Part shown: piece by piece, positions 1 to 7,530 of the stretch
Layout of the letters: every line of letters starts with the position of its first letter
Numbering within the stretch: position 1 is the first letter of the stretch
The notes under the pieces: model-generated
The model's database searches: none
What the model was told of the DNA's origin: nothing
The model's input: only the letters and a program-made list of their open reading frames with translations
Translations under genes and position numbers: made by a program
Source: JBOFFI01 sp051657245
Lineage (GTDB): Bacteria > Pseudomonadota > Alphaproteobacteria > Holosporales > JBOFFI01
NCBI GenBank assembly: GCA_051657245.1
Contig: JBOFKI010000129.1
Coordinates: 1-29,884, forward strand
DNA: 29,884 nucleotides
Reading direction: 5' to 3'

Positions 1-328
1 GCGTTCACGTTTACTGTCCGGAAAGGGGAGTTGGACGCGAATGTGCGAGGTGTTGCAAACCATGCGGCAGTTTTCTCCATAAACAAAGCTATCCATGGCC
101 TTTGCGCCCGTAAGCCGTTTGCGTTTTGCTCCTCTGATCTGAGGCCGTCTACAGGCTTACTTTGATCTTACCTTATAATTTGCTTTGTCTTTAGCACGTG
201 GGGTTCGTGCGTCAGAGTCCATTTCTGTTGTAGATAAATTTTTTCATTATAAGTTATTGTATATTTAGAAATTTTTAATATATCTTATTAATTCGACATT
301 AATTCAAATTGATAAGGGGGTTTTTTTA
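1..328. other. Unassigned stretch before the first gene
   Basis: Positions 1 to about 165 are clearly richer in G+C than what follows. They are open in frame 1 on the plus strand from the window edge to a TGA at 163-165, about 54 codons with no convincing start; the minus strand is also partly open. I recognise no protein. From about 235 the sequence becomes very AT-rich and holds a weak promoter-like pair, TTGTAT (257-262) and TATATC (279-284), spaced 16 bp, ahead of the next gene. The composition change suggests a junction, perhaps the tail of a gene or repeat lying mostly outside the window. Confidence 0.3.
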
Positions 329-1858
329 ATGTTTATTCTATTTTTTATAGTTTTTTTAATGATGGGGGGAGCTAGCATATCTGAAACCTGCGCTGTGTCT
401 TGGGAGGATGAATCTGAAATTCCATTTTCGAAACTCGAAATTTCCCCAAGCGTTAGACTAAAAAAATTACTGACATCTGCTCCTAAGGAGATAAATGGTA
501 AAGAATTTATGGCGGAATATCAGCGCTATAGTGCTGCTCAAAAGGGAGTCTCCACACTTATAAACAAAATATTTTTAGAAATTTTGGAGCAAGATAAAAA
601 AACCAGTTCACCTATGGCCATTACCCAAACTAATGTCATTTGGACGGGTGATCCCATGTCTCAACACTATCTGCTGAGGCTTCTTCACATGGCAGAAGAA
701 AAAGGACGTAAGGTGATTGTCTGGGGTGACTCTGAAAACCCTCCAACCCATTGGGAACATCGGCATGATGGAGAAGCAATCAAAGAATTGAGAGGATTCT
801 TGCAAAAAAAGGACAACAAAGAACGCTTGGGAGTCATTCTAAAAGTAAAACGTCAACAGAATCAAGAAGGGGCTCTTGCTTTAGAATTTTTTGAAAAAGT
901 TAACTCAATTTTTGAAAAAGTTGATGAATTAATTCAAAAAACGGGAGATGCATTAGCTCAAACAACAAGAAATGAATTAAAACAGATACTAGGAACTCAT
1001 GGCCTCGCCGAGTTATTATCACCGGAATCACTAAACTTAAGGACAGGGTTTGACGATTCACAAAAAGATTTCGCACGCTCTTTTTTAACCCAAGTCTTTT
1101 TTTCTAGCACATTGGGTTCTGTTTCACCTTTTCCTAAGAAGGGAACACGGCAAAATTATCTGGCGATAGAGCTTTACTGAATCAATTTAAAACCAAGGTC
1201 AAATCTTGTTTTAGATTTCAAAAAGAAGAAATCCCTCAGGATTTAATCAAGAAATTTAAAAAATTTCAAAACGATAAAAAAATTGAATTTCGGACCCTTG
1301 AAACATTAAAAAAAGATTCTGAAAAATTTTTACCAGAATTTTTATACCAAGACCTTTGGGATATGATCAGAGCCTTCTCCGAACTATGCTGCGGTTTCAG
1401 ACATTGCACGCCTGACTATTCTATCTTCAGGACAAGCTAATCAGGCTTATGAAGACTTGGATGCGTTGACGCTTACACCCAATATTCCGCTGCTGGCTAG
1501 AGAGCAAGAAATTAAAATTCCTGTACTTGTTCAAAATAATAAGATAACGTCCTGCGGAAATAGTTTTTTGGTTTCAGGGGAAAAAAGCCTGCAGGCAAAA
1601 TTTTCTTTAATAGAGATTTTAAAAAAGTATCGATTTTTGAAAAAATGTGACTTGCTTGGCCTCAAAAAAACAATTTTAAAAATTCATGGAACCTATTGGG
1701 CTTCTGGTGATATTTTCCTTGTAGTTGGCGGTTATAGTTTTGCAGGCATGAGGCTGGAGAATTTGCATGAAAATCCGAGAGTCCGTCTGTTAAGAAGTGC
1801 TTCGGTTAGGGGTAGCGTGTATATGAAATTACTATTTGAAGAAGGGAACTGGAAATAA
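329..1858 (+). pseudogene. Exported TcdA/TcdB-type (DXD) glycosyltransferase, frameshifted
   Basis: The reading frame from ATG 329 stops at 1178-1180. Coding-like sequence continues one frame back (open 1138-1437) and returns to the original frame from 1367 to the TAA ending at 1858, so two compensating single-base changes would give one protein of about 509 residues. ATG 329 has a good ribosome site (AAGGGGG, 314-320). The first 23 or so residues form a Sec-type signal peptide (MFILFFIVFLMMGGAS). Near residue 103 is NVIWTGDPMSQHYL followed by VIVWGDSEN, like the opening strand-loop of large-toxin glycosyltransferases. Around 1382-1475 the restored frame reads YAAVSDIARLTIL then AYEDLDAL, matching the family pattern SDxxR...YxDxD, where the DXD motif binds metal and UDP-sugar. 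Such enzymes glycosylate host proteins; that role is inferred here. A sequencing or assembly error is possible instead of real decay. Confidence 0.55.
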
Positions 1859-1868
1859 ACAAAGGATT

Positions 1869-1902
1869 CCCCACGAGCGCTCAAACGTGCTCGTGGGTTT
1901 TT
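1869..1902 (+). terminator. Rho-independent terminator
   Basis: CCCACGAGC (1870-1878) pairs perfectly with GCTCGTGGG (1889-1897) around a 10-nt loop and is followed by TTTTT (1898-1902). It ends the plus-strand glycosyltransferase relic and touches the stop codon of miaB, which arrives from the other side. There is no T-run in the minus direction, so it probably acts one way. Confidence 0.85.
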
Positions 1903-3286
1903 AGATCAACTGTCCTGAAAGGCTGCTGGCAAAGCCGTTGAGAATAGAAACTGACCTAAGAGTTCCGATCAAATTTTCGGGCGTCTCAACATAAACAGAT
2001 TGCATGTAGGGGCTTTTACCCATCCATTGGCCATCTTTTTTTCCTTTGCGCTCAAAAAGAACGGGGAGCGTTGAGCCCACCATAGCTTGGTTGTAAGAGA
2101 GCTGTTGCTCACCTAGCAGCGCCTGGAGCGCCTGCAAACGTTGATCCTTTACCGCTTCTGGGATTTGATTTTCATAAAGAGCCCCTGGCGTTCCCGGGCG
2201 GGGGCTATATTTGAAGGAATAAGCCTGGGCATAACCAATATTTCGAACGAGGGTAAGGGTTTGCTCAAAATCTGCATCGGTTTCCCCTGGGAATCCCACA
2301 ATGAAATCGGAAGAAAAGGCTATATCTGGGCAGGCGTCTCTCAAATTTTGAATCCACGCTTCATACATCTCAACGCTGTGGCGGCGATTCATCCGTTTTA
2401 AAACCGCGCAAGATCCTGATTGTATCGGCAGGTGGATGAACGGCATTAAGGCGGGAATATCTCCGTGGGCCCTAACCAGCTCTTCATGCATGTCCCGGGG
2501 GTGGGATGTCATATACCGGATACGCCTCAGGCCAGGAAGCTCTGCCAAAGCATAAAACAGGCGCCCTAAGCTCCAGGTTTGTTTTCCACAGGGAGAATCC
2601 CCGTGGTAGGCATTCACATTTTGCCCCAAGAGGGTCAGCTCCTGGGCGCCCCCAGCGATCAGCTGTTTTGCTTCTGCTAAAATTTGAGAAGCGGGCCTTG
2701 AATATTCTGCCCCCCGGGTATAGGGAACGACGCAAAAAGTGCAAAATTTATCACACCCTTCTTGGATGGCGAGGAAGGCGGTTGGACCAGAAGCTTTGGG
2801 TTCTGGCAAAAAATCAAATTTAGATTCAGCAGGAAAATCAAGGTTGACCACCCCACGCCCGGGGCCTAAGATCTCTTTCTCGGAAGAGCGAATCGCTTGG
2901 GCGAGCATTTCGGGGAGCTGGTGATAGGTCTGGGGGCCAAAAACCATGTCTACATAAGGGGCGCGGCGCAAAATTTCTTCACCTTGGGCCTGGGCGACAC
3001 ATCCGGCCACTGCTAAAATCAACTTTTGCTTCTCTTTTTTATAAGGCTTTAGGCGCCCCAGGTCTGAGAAAAGCTTTTCTTCAGCTTTCTCTCGAATATG
3101 ACAGGTATTTAAGATGATCATATCCGCCCCTTCAGGGGATTCCACCAGGGTATACCCTAAAGGCGCAAGAGTTTCTGCCATCCGTTGGGAATCATAAACA
3201 TTCATCTGGCAACCGTAAGTCTTCATGTAAAGCTTCCGAAAGCGAGCCAGAGGTATCGCAACAGCTTGTGAAAGGGGAGGTGTCAT
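1901..3286 (-). CDS. miaB: tRNA-2-methylthio-N6-isopentenyladenosine synthase MiaB
   Basis: Radical-SAM methylthiotransferase that adds the 2-methylthio group to N6-isopentenyladenosine 37 of tRNAs reading UNN codons. The 461-residue protein has the three parts of the family. The N-terminal UPF0004 domain has cluster cysteines at about 26, 62 and 96. The radical-SAM domain carries GCDKFCTFCVVPYTRG, whose C178, C182 and C185 bind the second 4Fe-4S cluster. A C-terminal TRAM region follows (from about residue 395). ATG 3286 is preceded by AAGGA at a workable distance. The gene lies 19 bp downstream of the Fur-family gene on the same strand, an order common in Alphaproteobacteria, and is probably co-transcribed with it. 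Length is normal and nothing is missing. Confidence 0.97.
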   Translation of the reverse strand: MTPPLSQAVAIPLARFRKLYMKTYGCQMNVYDSQRMAETLAPLGYTLVESPEGADMIILNTCHIREKAEEKLFSDLGRLKPYKKEKQKLILAVAGCVAQAQGEEILRRAPYVDMVFGPQTYHQLPEMLAQAIRSSEKEILGPGRGVVNLDFPAESKFDFLPEPKASGPTAFLAIQEGCDKFCTFCVVPYTRGAEYSRPASQILAEAKQLIAGGAQELTLLGQNVNAYHGDSPCGKQTWSLGRLFYALAELPGLRRIRYMTSHPRDMHEELVRAHGDIPALMPFIHLPIQSGSCAVLKRMNRRHSVEMYEAWIQNLRDACPDIAFSSDFIVGFPGETDADFEQTLTLVRNIGYAQAYSFKYSPRPGTPGALYENQIPEAVKDQRLQALQALLGEQQLSYNQAMVGSTLPVLFERKGKKDGQWMGKSPYMQSVYVETPENLIGTLRSVSILNGFASSLSGQLI

Positions 3287-3305
3287 AAAAAAAATCCTTC
3301 GTTCA

Positions 3306-3797
3306 TCACAGGTCTTGCTGGGGTGGCGTTTCTAAGGGAACCGCATAAAGCTCTAAACGGTGATCAATCAACTTATAGCCCAAACGCAACGCGACTTCTT
3401 TTTGTAAGGCTTCAATGGCTTCATCCTGAAATTCAATGATTTCGCCTGTTTTCATGTTGATGAGGTGGTCATGGTGCTGGGACGAAGCTTCTTCATAGCG
3501 CAATTTACCCTCCCGGAAATCATGGCTTTCTAAGATATCCATCTCCTCTAAAAGGCGAAGGGTGCGATACACTGTAGCAATGCTGATCCGAGGGTCCAAT
3601 TTATAGGCCCTTTGATAGACCTGTTCCACATCTGGGTGGTCTGTTGCTTCAGATAGAATGGTTAGAATGGTGCGCCGCTGGTCTGTCATCCGCAGGCCTT
3701 TGGCCAAACACCGCTGCTCTAAATTTGACTTTTGCTTCTCCATAAGTTCATTTTTATCACAAAACCAAATTTTAAAGCTAGTTGTATTTTTTGCCAT
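3306..3797 (-). CDS. fur: Fur-family metal-responsive regulator
   Basis: DNA-binding repressor of the Fur family (Fur/Mur/Irr group). A winged helix-turn-helix spans about residues 32-90 (LRMTDQRRTILTIL, then ISIATVYRTLRLLEE, the recognition helix), followed by the dimerisation domain with the metal-site motif HHDHLI at 108-113. The CxxC zinc knuckle of enterobacterial Fur is absent, as in many alphaproteobacterial members. The first ATG (3797) gives 163 residues. An internal ATG at residue 19 (MEKQKSNLEQ) would give a more usual length, and neither has a strong ribosome site, so the start is uncertain. It is divergent from lpxC and upstream of miaB. Whether it senses iron or manganese, or behaves like Irr, cannot be told from sequence alone. 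Confidence 0.92.
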   Translation of the reverse strand: MAKNTTSFKIWFCDKNELMEKQKSNLEQRCLAKGLRMTDQRRTILTILSEATDHPDVEQVYQRAYKLDPRISIATVYRTLRLLEEMDILESHDFREGKLRYEEASSQHHDHLINMKTGEIIEFQDEAIEALQKEVALRLGYKLIDHRLELYAVPLETPPQQDL

Positions 3798-3853
3798 ATA
3801 CTATCCCGGATCGCACCCTCGTGGTGTGTAACATCTTTGTAAAAAAGATTGAT

Positions 3854-3883
3854 TTGTAGTCAAGGCTTTTAATCGTTTATACT
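3854..3883 (+). promoter_or_regulatory. Candidate sigma-70 promoter for lpxC-bamD
   Basis: TTGTAG (3854-3859) and TATACT (3878-3883) are 18 bp apart, in the 128-bp gap between the divergent Fur gene and lpxC. This would start transcription about 35 bp before the lpxC ATG. It is identified by eye only; the -10 match is good and the -35 fair. Confidence 0.45.
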
Positions 3884-3925
3884 GACCCCGGTAAATTTCT
3901 CGAATAATAATTGTAGAATGCAAAG

Positions 3926-4885
3926 ATGTCTGTGCCTCCTTATCAGCAGCAACATACCCTTCTTTCTCAAGTTACCTGCGCGGGGATTGGTGTTCATTCC
4001 GGCAAGGAAGTTCAGGTTCGCTTAGCGCCTGCCCTTGAATACGAAGGTATTCGATTCGTGCTTGGACAAGGGGAGGGGGCTGTGGAGGTTCAAGCTAACT
4101 GGCGCTCTGTCGTGGACACAAGGCTTTGTACCACCCTGGGGCACGCTTCTGGCGCAAAAATTTCCACTGTGGAGCACTTGATGGCTGCTCTTTCTGGCTG
4201 TGGCGTCGATAATGCAAGAATTTTTGTAGAGGGGGAAGAGCTTCCTATTCTGGATGGAAGCTCCCTTGGCTTTGTTGAAGCCATTCAAAAAGTTGCTCTT
4301 CGCAAACAACCCGCTATTCGGCAGGCTTTTCGTGTGCGTAAACCCGTTCGGGTTGAAGATGGGAAAGCTTTCCTTGAACTAACGCCTTCGCCTCATTTCG
4401 AGGCAACCCTTGAGGTCCCTCTGAAGGGCGCAAAAACTCAATTTTTTCATTATTCATCCAAAATCCATGATTTCGGCGCGGTGGCTTCTGCTCGAACGTT
4501 TTCTTTGTTGGAGCAGGTGCAACAAATGCAGGCTGCGGGCTTTATCAAAGGCGGAAGCCTTGAGAATGCCGTCGTGTTAGATGGGGAAACGGTTCTCAAT
4601 CCGGAAGGCCTTAGGTTTCCCGACGAATGTGCTCGCCATAAAGTGTTGGACATGATAGGGGATTTGGCCCTAGCCGGAAGGCCTGTTTTAGGTCATGTGC
4701 GGGGGATTTATCCAGGACATTACTTGAATCACCTCTTGCTTCAAAAGCTGATGCTTGATGTTGATGCTTGGGAATTGGTACCGCTTCCGGTTTTGGATAT
4801 CAAAGATTTTTCTAAGAAACCAGTTTTTCGGGGCTCTGTAGAACAGCCTGTTGCTGTTTTTGAAGCATCAGCTTATAACAGGTGA
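3926..4885 (+). CDS. lpxC: UDP-3-O-acyl-N-acetylglucosamine deacetylase LpxC
   Basis: Zinc deacetylase for the first committed step of lipid A synthesis: removal of acetate from UDP-3-O-acyl-GlcNAc in the cytoplasm. The 319-residue protein has both tandem LpxC domains. Zinc ligands and catalytic residues are in place: H84 in ISTVEHLMAAL, H238, D242 and D246 in HKVLDMIGDLAL, and H265 in GHYLNHLLLQ. The ILDGSS motif is at about 108-113. Start ATG 3926 matches the family N-terminus, although the ribosome site is weak. It is followed 38 bp later by bamD on the same strand, so both genes serve outer-membrane biogenesis. The protein is intact, implying the organism makes lipid A. Confidence 0.98.
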   Translation: MSVPPYQQQHTLLSQVTCAGIGVHSGKEVQVRLAPALEYEGIRFVLGQGEGAVEVQANWRSVVDTRLCTTLGHASGAKISTVEHLMAALSGCGVDNARIFVEGEELPILDGSSLGFVEAIQKVALRKQPAIRQAFRVRKPVRVEDGKAFLELTPSPHFEATLEVPLKGAKTQFFHYSSKIHDFGAVASARTFSLLEQVQQMQAAGFIKGGSLENAVVLDGETVLNPEGLRFPDECARHKVLDMIGDLALAGRPVLGHVRGIYPGHYLNHLLLQKLMLDVDAWELVPLPVLDIKDFSKKPVFRGSVEQPVAVFEASAYNR

Positions 4886-4923
4886 AGTTGGACTTGTTTT
4901 GAAGAAAGAAAGCTGATTTGAGT

Positions 4924-5739
4924 ATGCGTACGTTGAAGCCCTTTTTTGCGCCGTTGGGTGCGTTGGTTTTATGTTTAGCAGGTTGCGATAAGCAAGAAAA
5001 GCCTTATGTTGAGCGATCTGTGGGGGAACTTTATCAAGAGGGGTACCAGTCTTTTCAGCGTGAAAATTTTGAAGAAGCTGTTGCTACCTTTGATGAGGTT
5101 GAACGTCAACATCCTTATTCTGCTTGGGCAGCAAAGGCTCAGCTTCTATCTGCCTATGCTTCCTACAAGCAACAAAAATTTGATCAAGCCGTTTCGACAT
5201 TGGATCTTTTTATTTCTCTTCATCCAACGCATCCTCATGTGGCCTATGCTTATTATTTAAGAGCCCTTGCCTATTATCAAGATATTGGTCCGGTTAAAAG
5301 AGATCCAAAAAATACGGTTCTTGCTTTGAGCGCTCTCAATGAGGTGATTAACCGCTTTTCCGAAACTCCTTACGCGCTGGATGCTCGCCTTAAACGCGAT
5401 TTTGTGCTAGACCACCTCGCTGCTAAAGAGATGGAAGTCGGCAGACTTTATCAAAAAAAGTACCAATACATGGCAGCGATGAATCGTTTTCGCCAAGTCG
5501 TAGTGGAGCATGCTCGAAGCACCCATGTTCCAGAAGCTTTACATCGTTTGGTGGAGTGCAGCCTTGCCCTTGGCATGCGAGGCGAAGCTCAAAAGATAGC
5601 CGCTGTTTTGGGGCACAATTTTCCTTCAAATCCTTGGTATGCAGACAGCTATTTGCTGTTAAAAGGCGTGGATCTGAGGCCTGAGTGGCATAAACAACAA
5701 GAAACCAGCTGGCTTTCTTCCTGGATGCCTAATTCTTAA
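4924..5739 (+). CDS. bamD: Outer membrane assembly lipoprotein BamD
   Basis: Lipoprotein of the BAM complex that inserts beta-barrel proteins into the outer membrane. From ATG 4924 the protein is 271 residues, starting with a lipoprotein signal whose lipobox is LAGC (lipidated C21). TPR-type helical repeats fill the rest: residues about 30-60 (GELYQEGYQSFQRENFEEAV), 65-100 and onward, with the family motifs HPYSAWAAKAQL and YLRALAYYQ. An in-frame TTG at 4918 would add two residues, but the ATG is preferred. It follows lpxC closely. Its last 11 bp overlap the 3' end of ruvX, which is read from the opposite strand. Confidence 0.95.
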   Translation: MRTLKPFFAPLGALVLCLAGCDKQEKPYVERSVGELYQEGYQSFQRENFEEAVATFDEVERQHPYSAWAAKAQLLSAYASYKQQKFDQAVSTLDLFISLHPTHPHVAYAYYLRALAYYQDIGPVKRDPKNTVLALSALNEVINRFSETPYALDARLKRDFVLDHLAAKEMEVGRLYQKKYQYMAAMNRFRQVVVEHARSTHVPEALHRLVECSLALGMRGEAQKIAAVLGHNFPSNPWYADSYLLLKGVDLRPEWHKQQETSWLSSWMPNS

Positions 5740-6190
5740 GAGCGTCGATGAATCCCTGGAGGATATAAGCAGCGGCCAATTTATCCACAGCTTTGTCCCG
5801 TTTTTGACGGGAAAGATCGGCTTCAAGCAAAGTTCGGGTGATAGCAACCGTAGAAAGTCGCTCATCCCACAAAAAGCAAGGAGCGTCCTCAATAACCAAG
5901 AAATTTTTCACGAAGGCGAGGGTGGCATGGCACCGCGGCCCTTGGCTCCCGTTCATGTTCAAGGGCCAGCCTACCACAAGGCCTTGGAGTGTAAATGTTT
6001 TGAAAAAATCTGCTAAGATAAGGCTGTCTTGGGTCCATTTTTTTCGCTGGATTGTTTGAAAAGGTGAAGCGATGAGCCTGGTTTCATCACACATCGCTAA
6101 GCCAAATGTCTTGCTTCCCACATCAACCCCCAGTAAACGTCCCTTGGGGGAGGCAGATTTAAACTCAACAAAGTTTTGGCACAGGGGCAT
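5729..6190 (-). CDS. ruvX: Holliday junction resolvase-like RuvX (YqgF)
   Basis: RNase H-fold nuclease of the YqgF/RuvX family, linked to Holliday-junction resolution and to pre-16S rRNA 5' end maturation. The 153-residue protein shows the three acidic motifs: LLGVDVGSKTFGLA (D23), WDERLST (E near residue 110) and DKLAAAYILQ (D near 135). The N-terminus is about 15 residues longer than the usual start just before the first motif. ATG 6190 has GGA six bases upstream. It lies 20 bp downstream of the HlyD gene on the same strand, so it may be read through from the secretion operon, and it overlaps bamD tail to tail by 11 bp. Confidence 0.92.
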   Translation of the reverse strand: MPLCQNFVEFKSASPKGRLLGVDVGSKTFGLAMCDETRLIASPFQTIQRKKWTQDSLILADFFKTFTLQGLVVGWPLNMNGSQGPRCHATLAFVKNFLVIEDAPCFLWDERLSTVAITRTLLEADLSRQKRDKAVDKLAAAYILQGFIDALKN

Positions 6191-6210
6191 AAATTTCCGA
6201 TAAAAAGAGA

Positions 6211-7530
6211 CTAACGTTCGCGTAACGCATCATATTTTGCTTTAACAAAGGGTTTAAGTAAATAGGTTAAAATGGTTTTCTTGCCTGTAAAAACATGGGT
6301 AGTTACTTGCATTCCTGAAATGATCGGCATTTTTTTACCATCTTTTTGGAGATAATTTTTTTCAGTTCGAAGTTGGATTTTGAAAAAGCTCTGGCCTTTT
6401 TCATCAACAATGGAGTCTGCACTCACATTTTCTAGTTTTGCTTTTAAACCCCCATAAATGGAAAAATCGTAGGCTGTCACCTTAACCATGGCGTCTAAGC
6501 CAGGACGAAGAAAGGCAACATCTGAGGGTAAAATATTTGCCTCAATCAACAGATAGTCATCTAAAGGTACCACCTCAATTAAATCAGCACCTGGGGCAAT
6601 GGTTCCTCCGATGGTTTTGGTTTTGATAAGCTTCACGATGCCATAAACGGGGGAGCGGATGTCTGTTCGTGTCACGCGGTCTTTATCTGTTTCAAGGGCA
6701 GATTTTATATCTTGAAGCTTTTGTTCAATGTCTTTGAGCTCTGCCAAGCGTTCATCACGAAATTTAAAACGAATCTGTTTTGCGACTTTTTCTGATTCTT
6801 TTAGGGCTGCTTCTGCTTTGGGGATAGCCGTTCGAAGCGAGTTAATTTGCCCTTTTTGCTCTTCCAGTTCACGTTTTAGGTCAAGAAAATCAATTTGCGA
6901 AATCAATTGTTTTTTAGCGAGAGGCTCTTTAATCGCAACTTTTTTTTCTGTAATCTCGTGCTGGGCTTGAAATTTATTAAGCTGGGCTTTTTGATTTTCT
7001 AAATCTTGCTTGCGTTGCTCTGTTTCATGGGAGGCAATCTCAATTTCAGAATTCATTTTTTCAGTTTGAGTGTTAAAATAACGGACTTGTTCTGTTGCAA
7101 TTCCTGGATTTTTTGTAAGTACCTCTTGGGAAGGCTGGTAGAATTTTCCCTCAATTTGGGCATTGAGGCGTTCTTTCATGGCCAAAAAACGAACATAATT
7201 TTCTTGATTTTCACGATATTTTTCTTTTGCAGCAACGTTTTCTAGACGCATCAAAATTTGATTTTTTTGTACGATTTGCCCTTCGGAGACAAGGATTTCT
7301 TTTAAAATCCCACCTTCTAGGTTGTCAATCACTTGTACATGTTTGGAGGGAATCACTTTTCCAGTACCAATTGTTACCTCGTCTACTTCGGAAAAAGCTG
7401 CCCATACCAAAAAAACTAGGAACAAAGCCAAAGTTGTGTAGAGCATCCAAAAAGACACTCTGGAGCCTTTAGCCAAAAAAGCCTTTACCGTTGGTGGGAG
7501 GTATTCATAATCTTCATTTTTTTGAGACAT
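6211..7530 (-). CDS. HlyD-family adaptor of type I secretion system
   Basis: Periplasmic adaptor joining an inner-membrane ABC exporter to TolC. ATG 7530 gives a 439-residue protein beginning MSQKNEDYEY. It is preferred over an upstream in-frame ATG (7560) because AGAGGA (complement of 7539-7544) sits 8 bases before it. One membrane anchor lies at about residues 25-46. Then come the first half-lipoyl motif (VIDNLEGGILKEILVSEGQI), a long coiled-coil hairpin (about 110-290, rich in K, E and Q), the second lipoyl half (IRSPVYGIVKLIKTKTIGG) and a beta-barrel with the C-terminal GMQVTTHVFTGKKTIL signature of HlyD/LapC-like proteins. It overlaps the end of the ABC gene by 17 bp, which argues for translational coupling. 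Confidence 0.95.
   Translation of the reverse strand: MSQKNEDYEYLPPTVKAFLAKGSRVSFWMLYTTLALFLVFLVWAAFSEVDEVTIGTGKVIPSKHVQVIDNLEGGILKEILVSEGQIVQKNQILMRLENVAAKEKYRENQENYVRFLAMKERLNAQIEGKFYQPSQEVLTKNPGIATEQVRYFNTQTEKMNSEIEIASHETEQRKQDLENQKAQLNKFQAQHEITEKKVAIKEPLAKKQLISQIDFLDLKRELEEQKGQINSLRTAIPKAEAALKESEKVAKQIRFKFRDERLAELKDIEQKLQDIKSALETDKDRVTRTDIRSPVYGIVKLIKTKTIGGTIAPGADLIEVVPLDDYLLIEANILPSDVAFLRPGLDAMVKVTAYDFSIYGGLKAKLENVSADSIVDEKGQSFFKIQLRTEKNYLQKDGKKMPIISGMQVTTHVFTGKKTILTYLLKPFVKAKYDALRER

Noticed and set aside
2484..2924. Open frames on both strands inside miaB
   Set aside because: Shadows of the miaB frame: high Arg/Pro content, no family resemblance, fully inside a certain gene.
4022..4653. 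Minus-strand open frames inside lpxC
   Set aside because: Antisense shadows; the plus frame is unambiguously LpxC.
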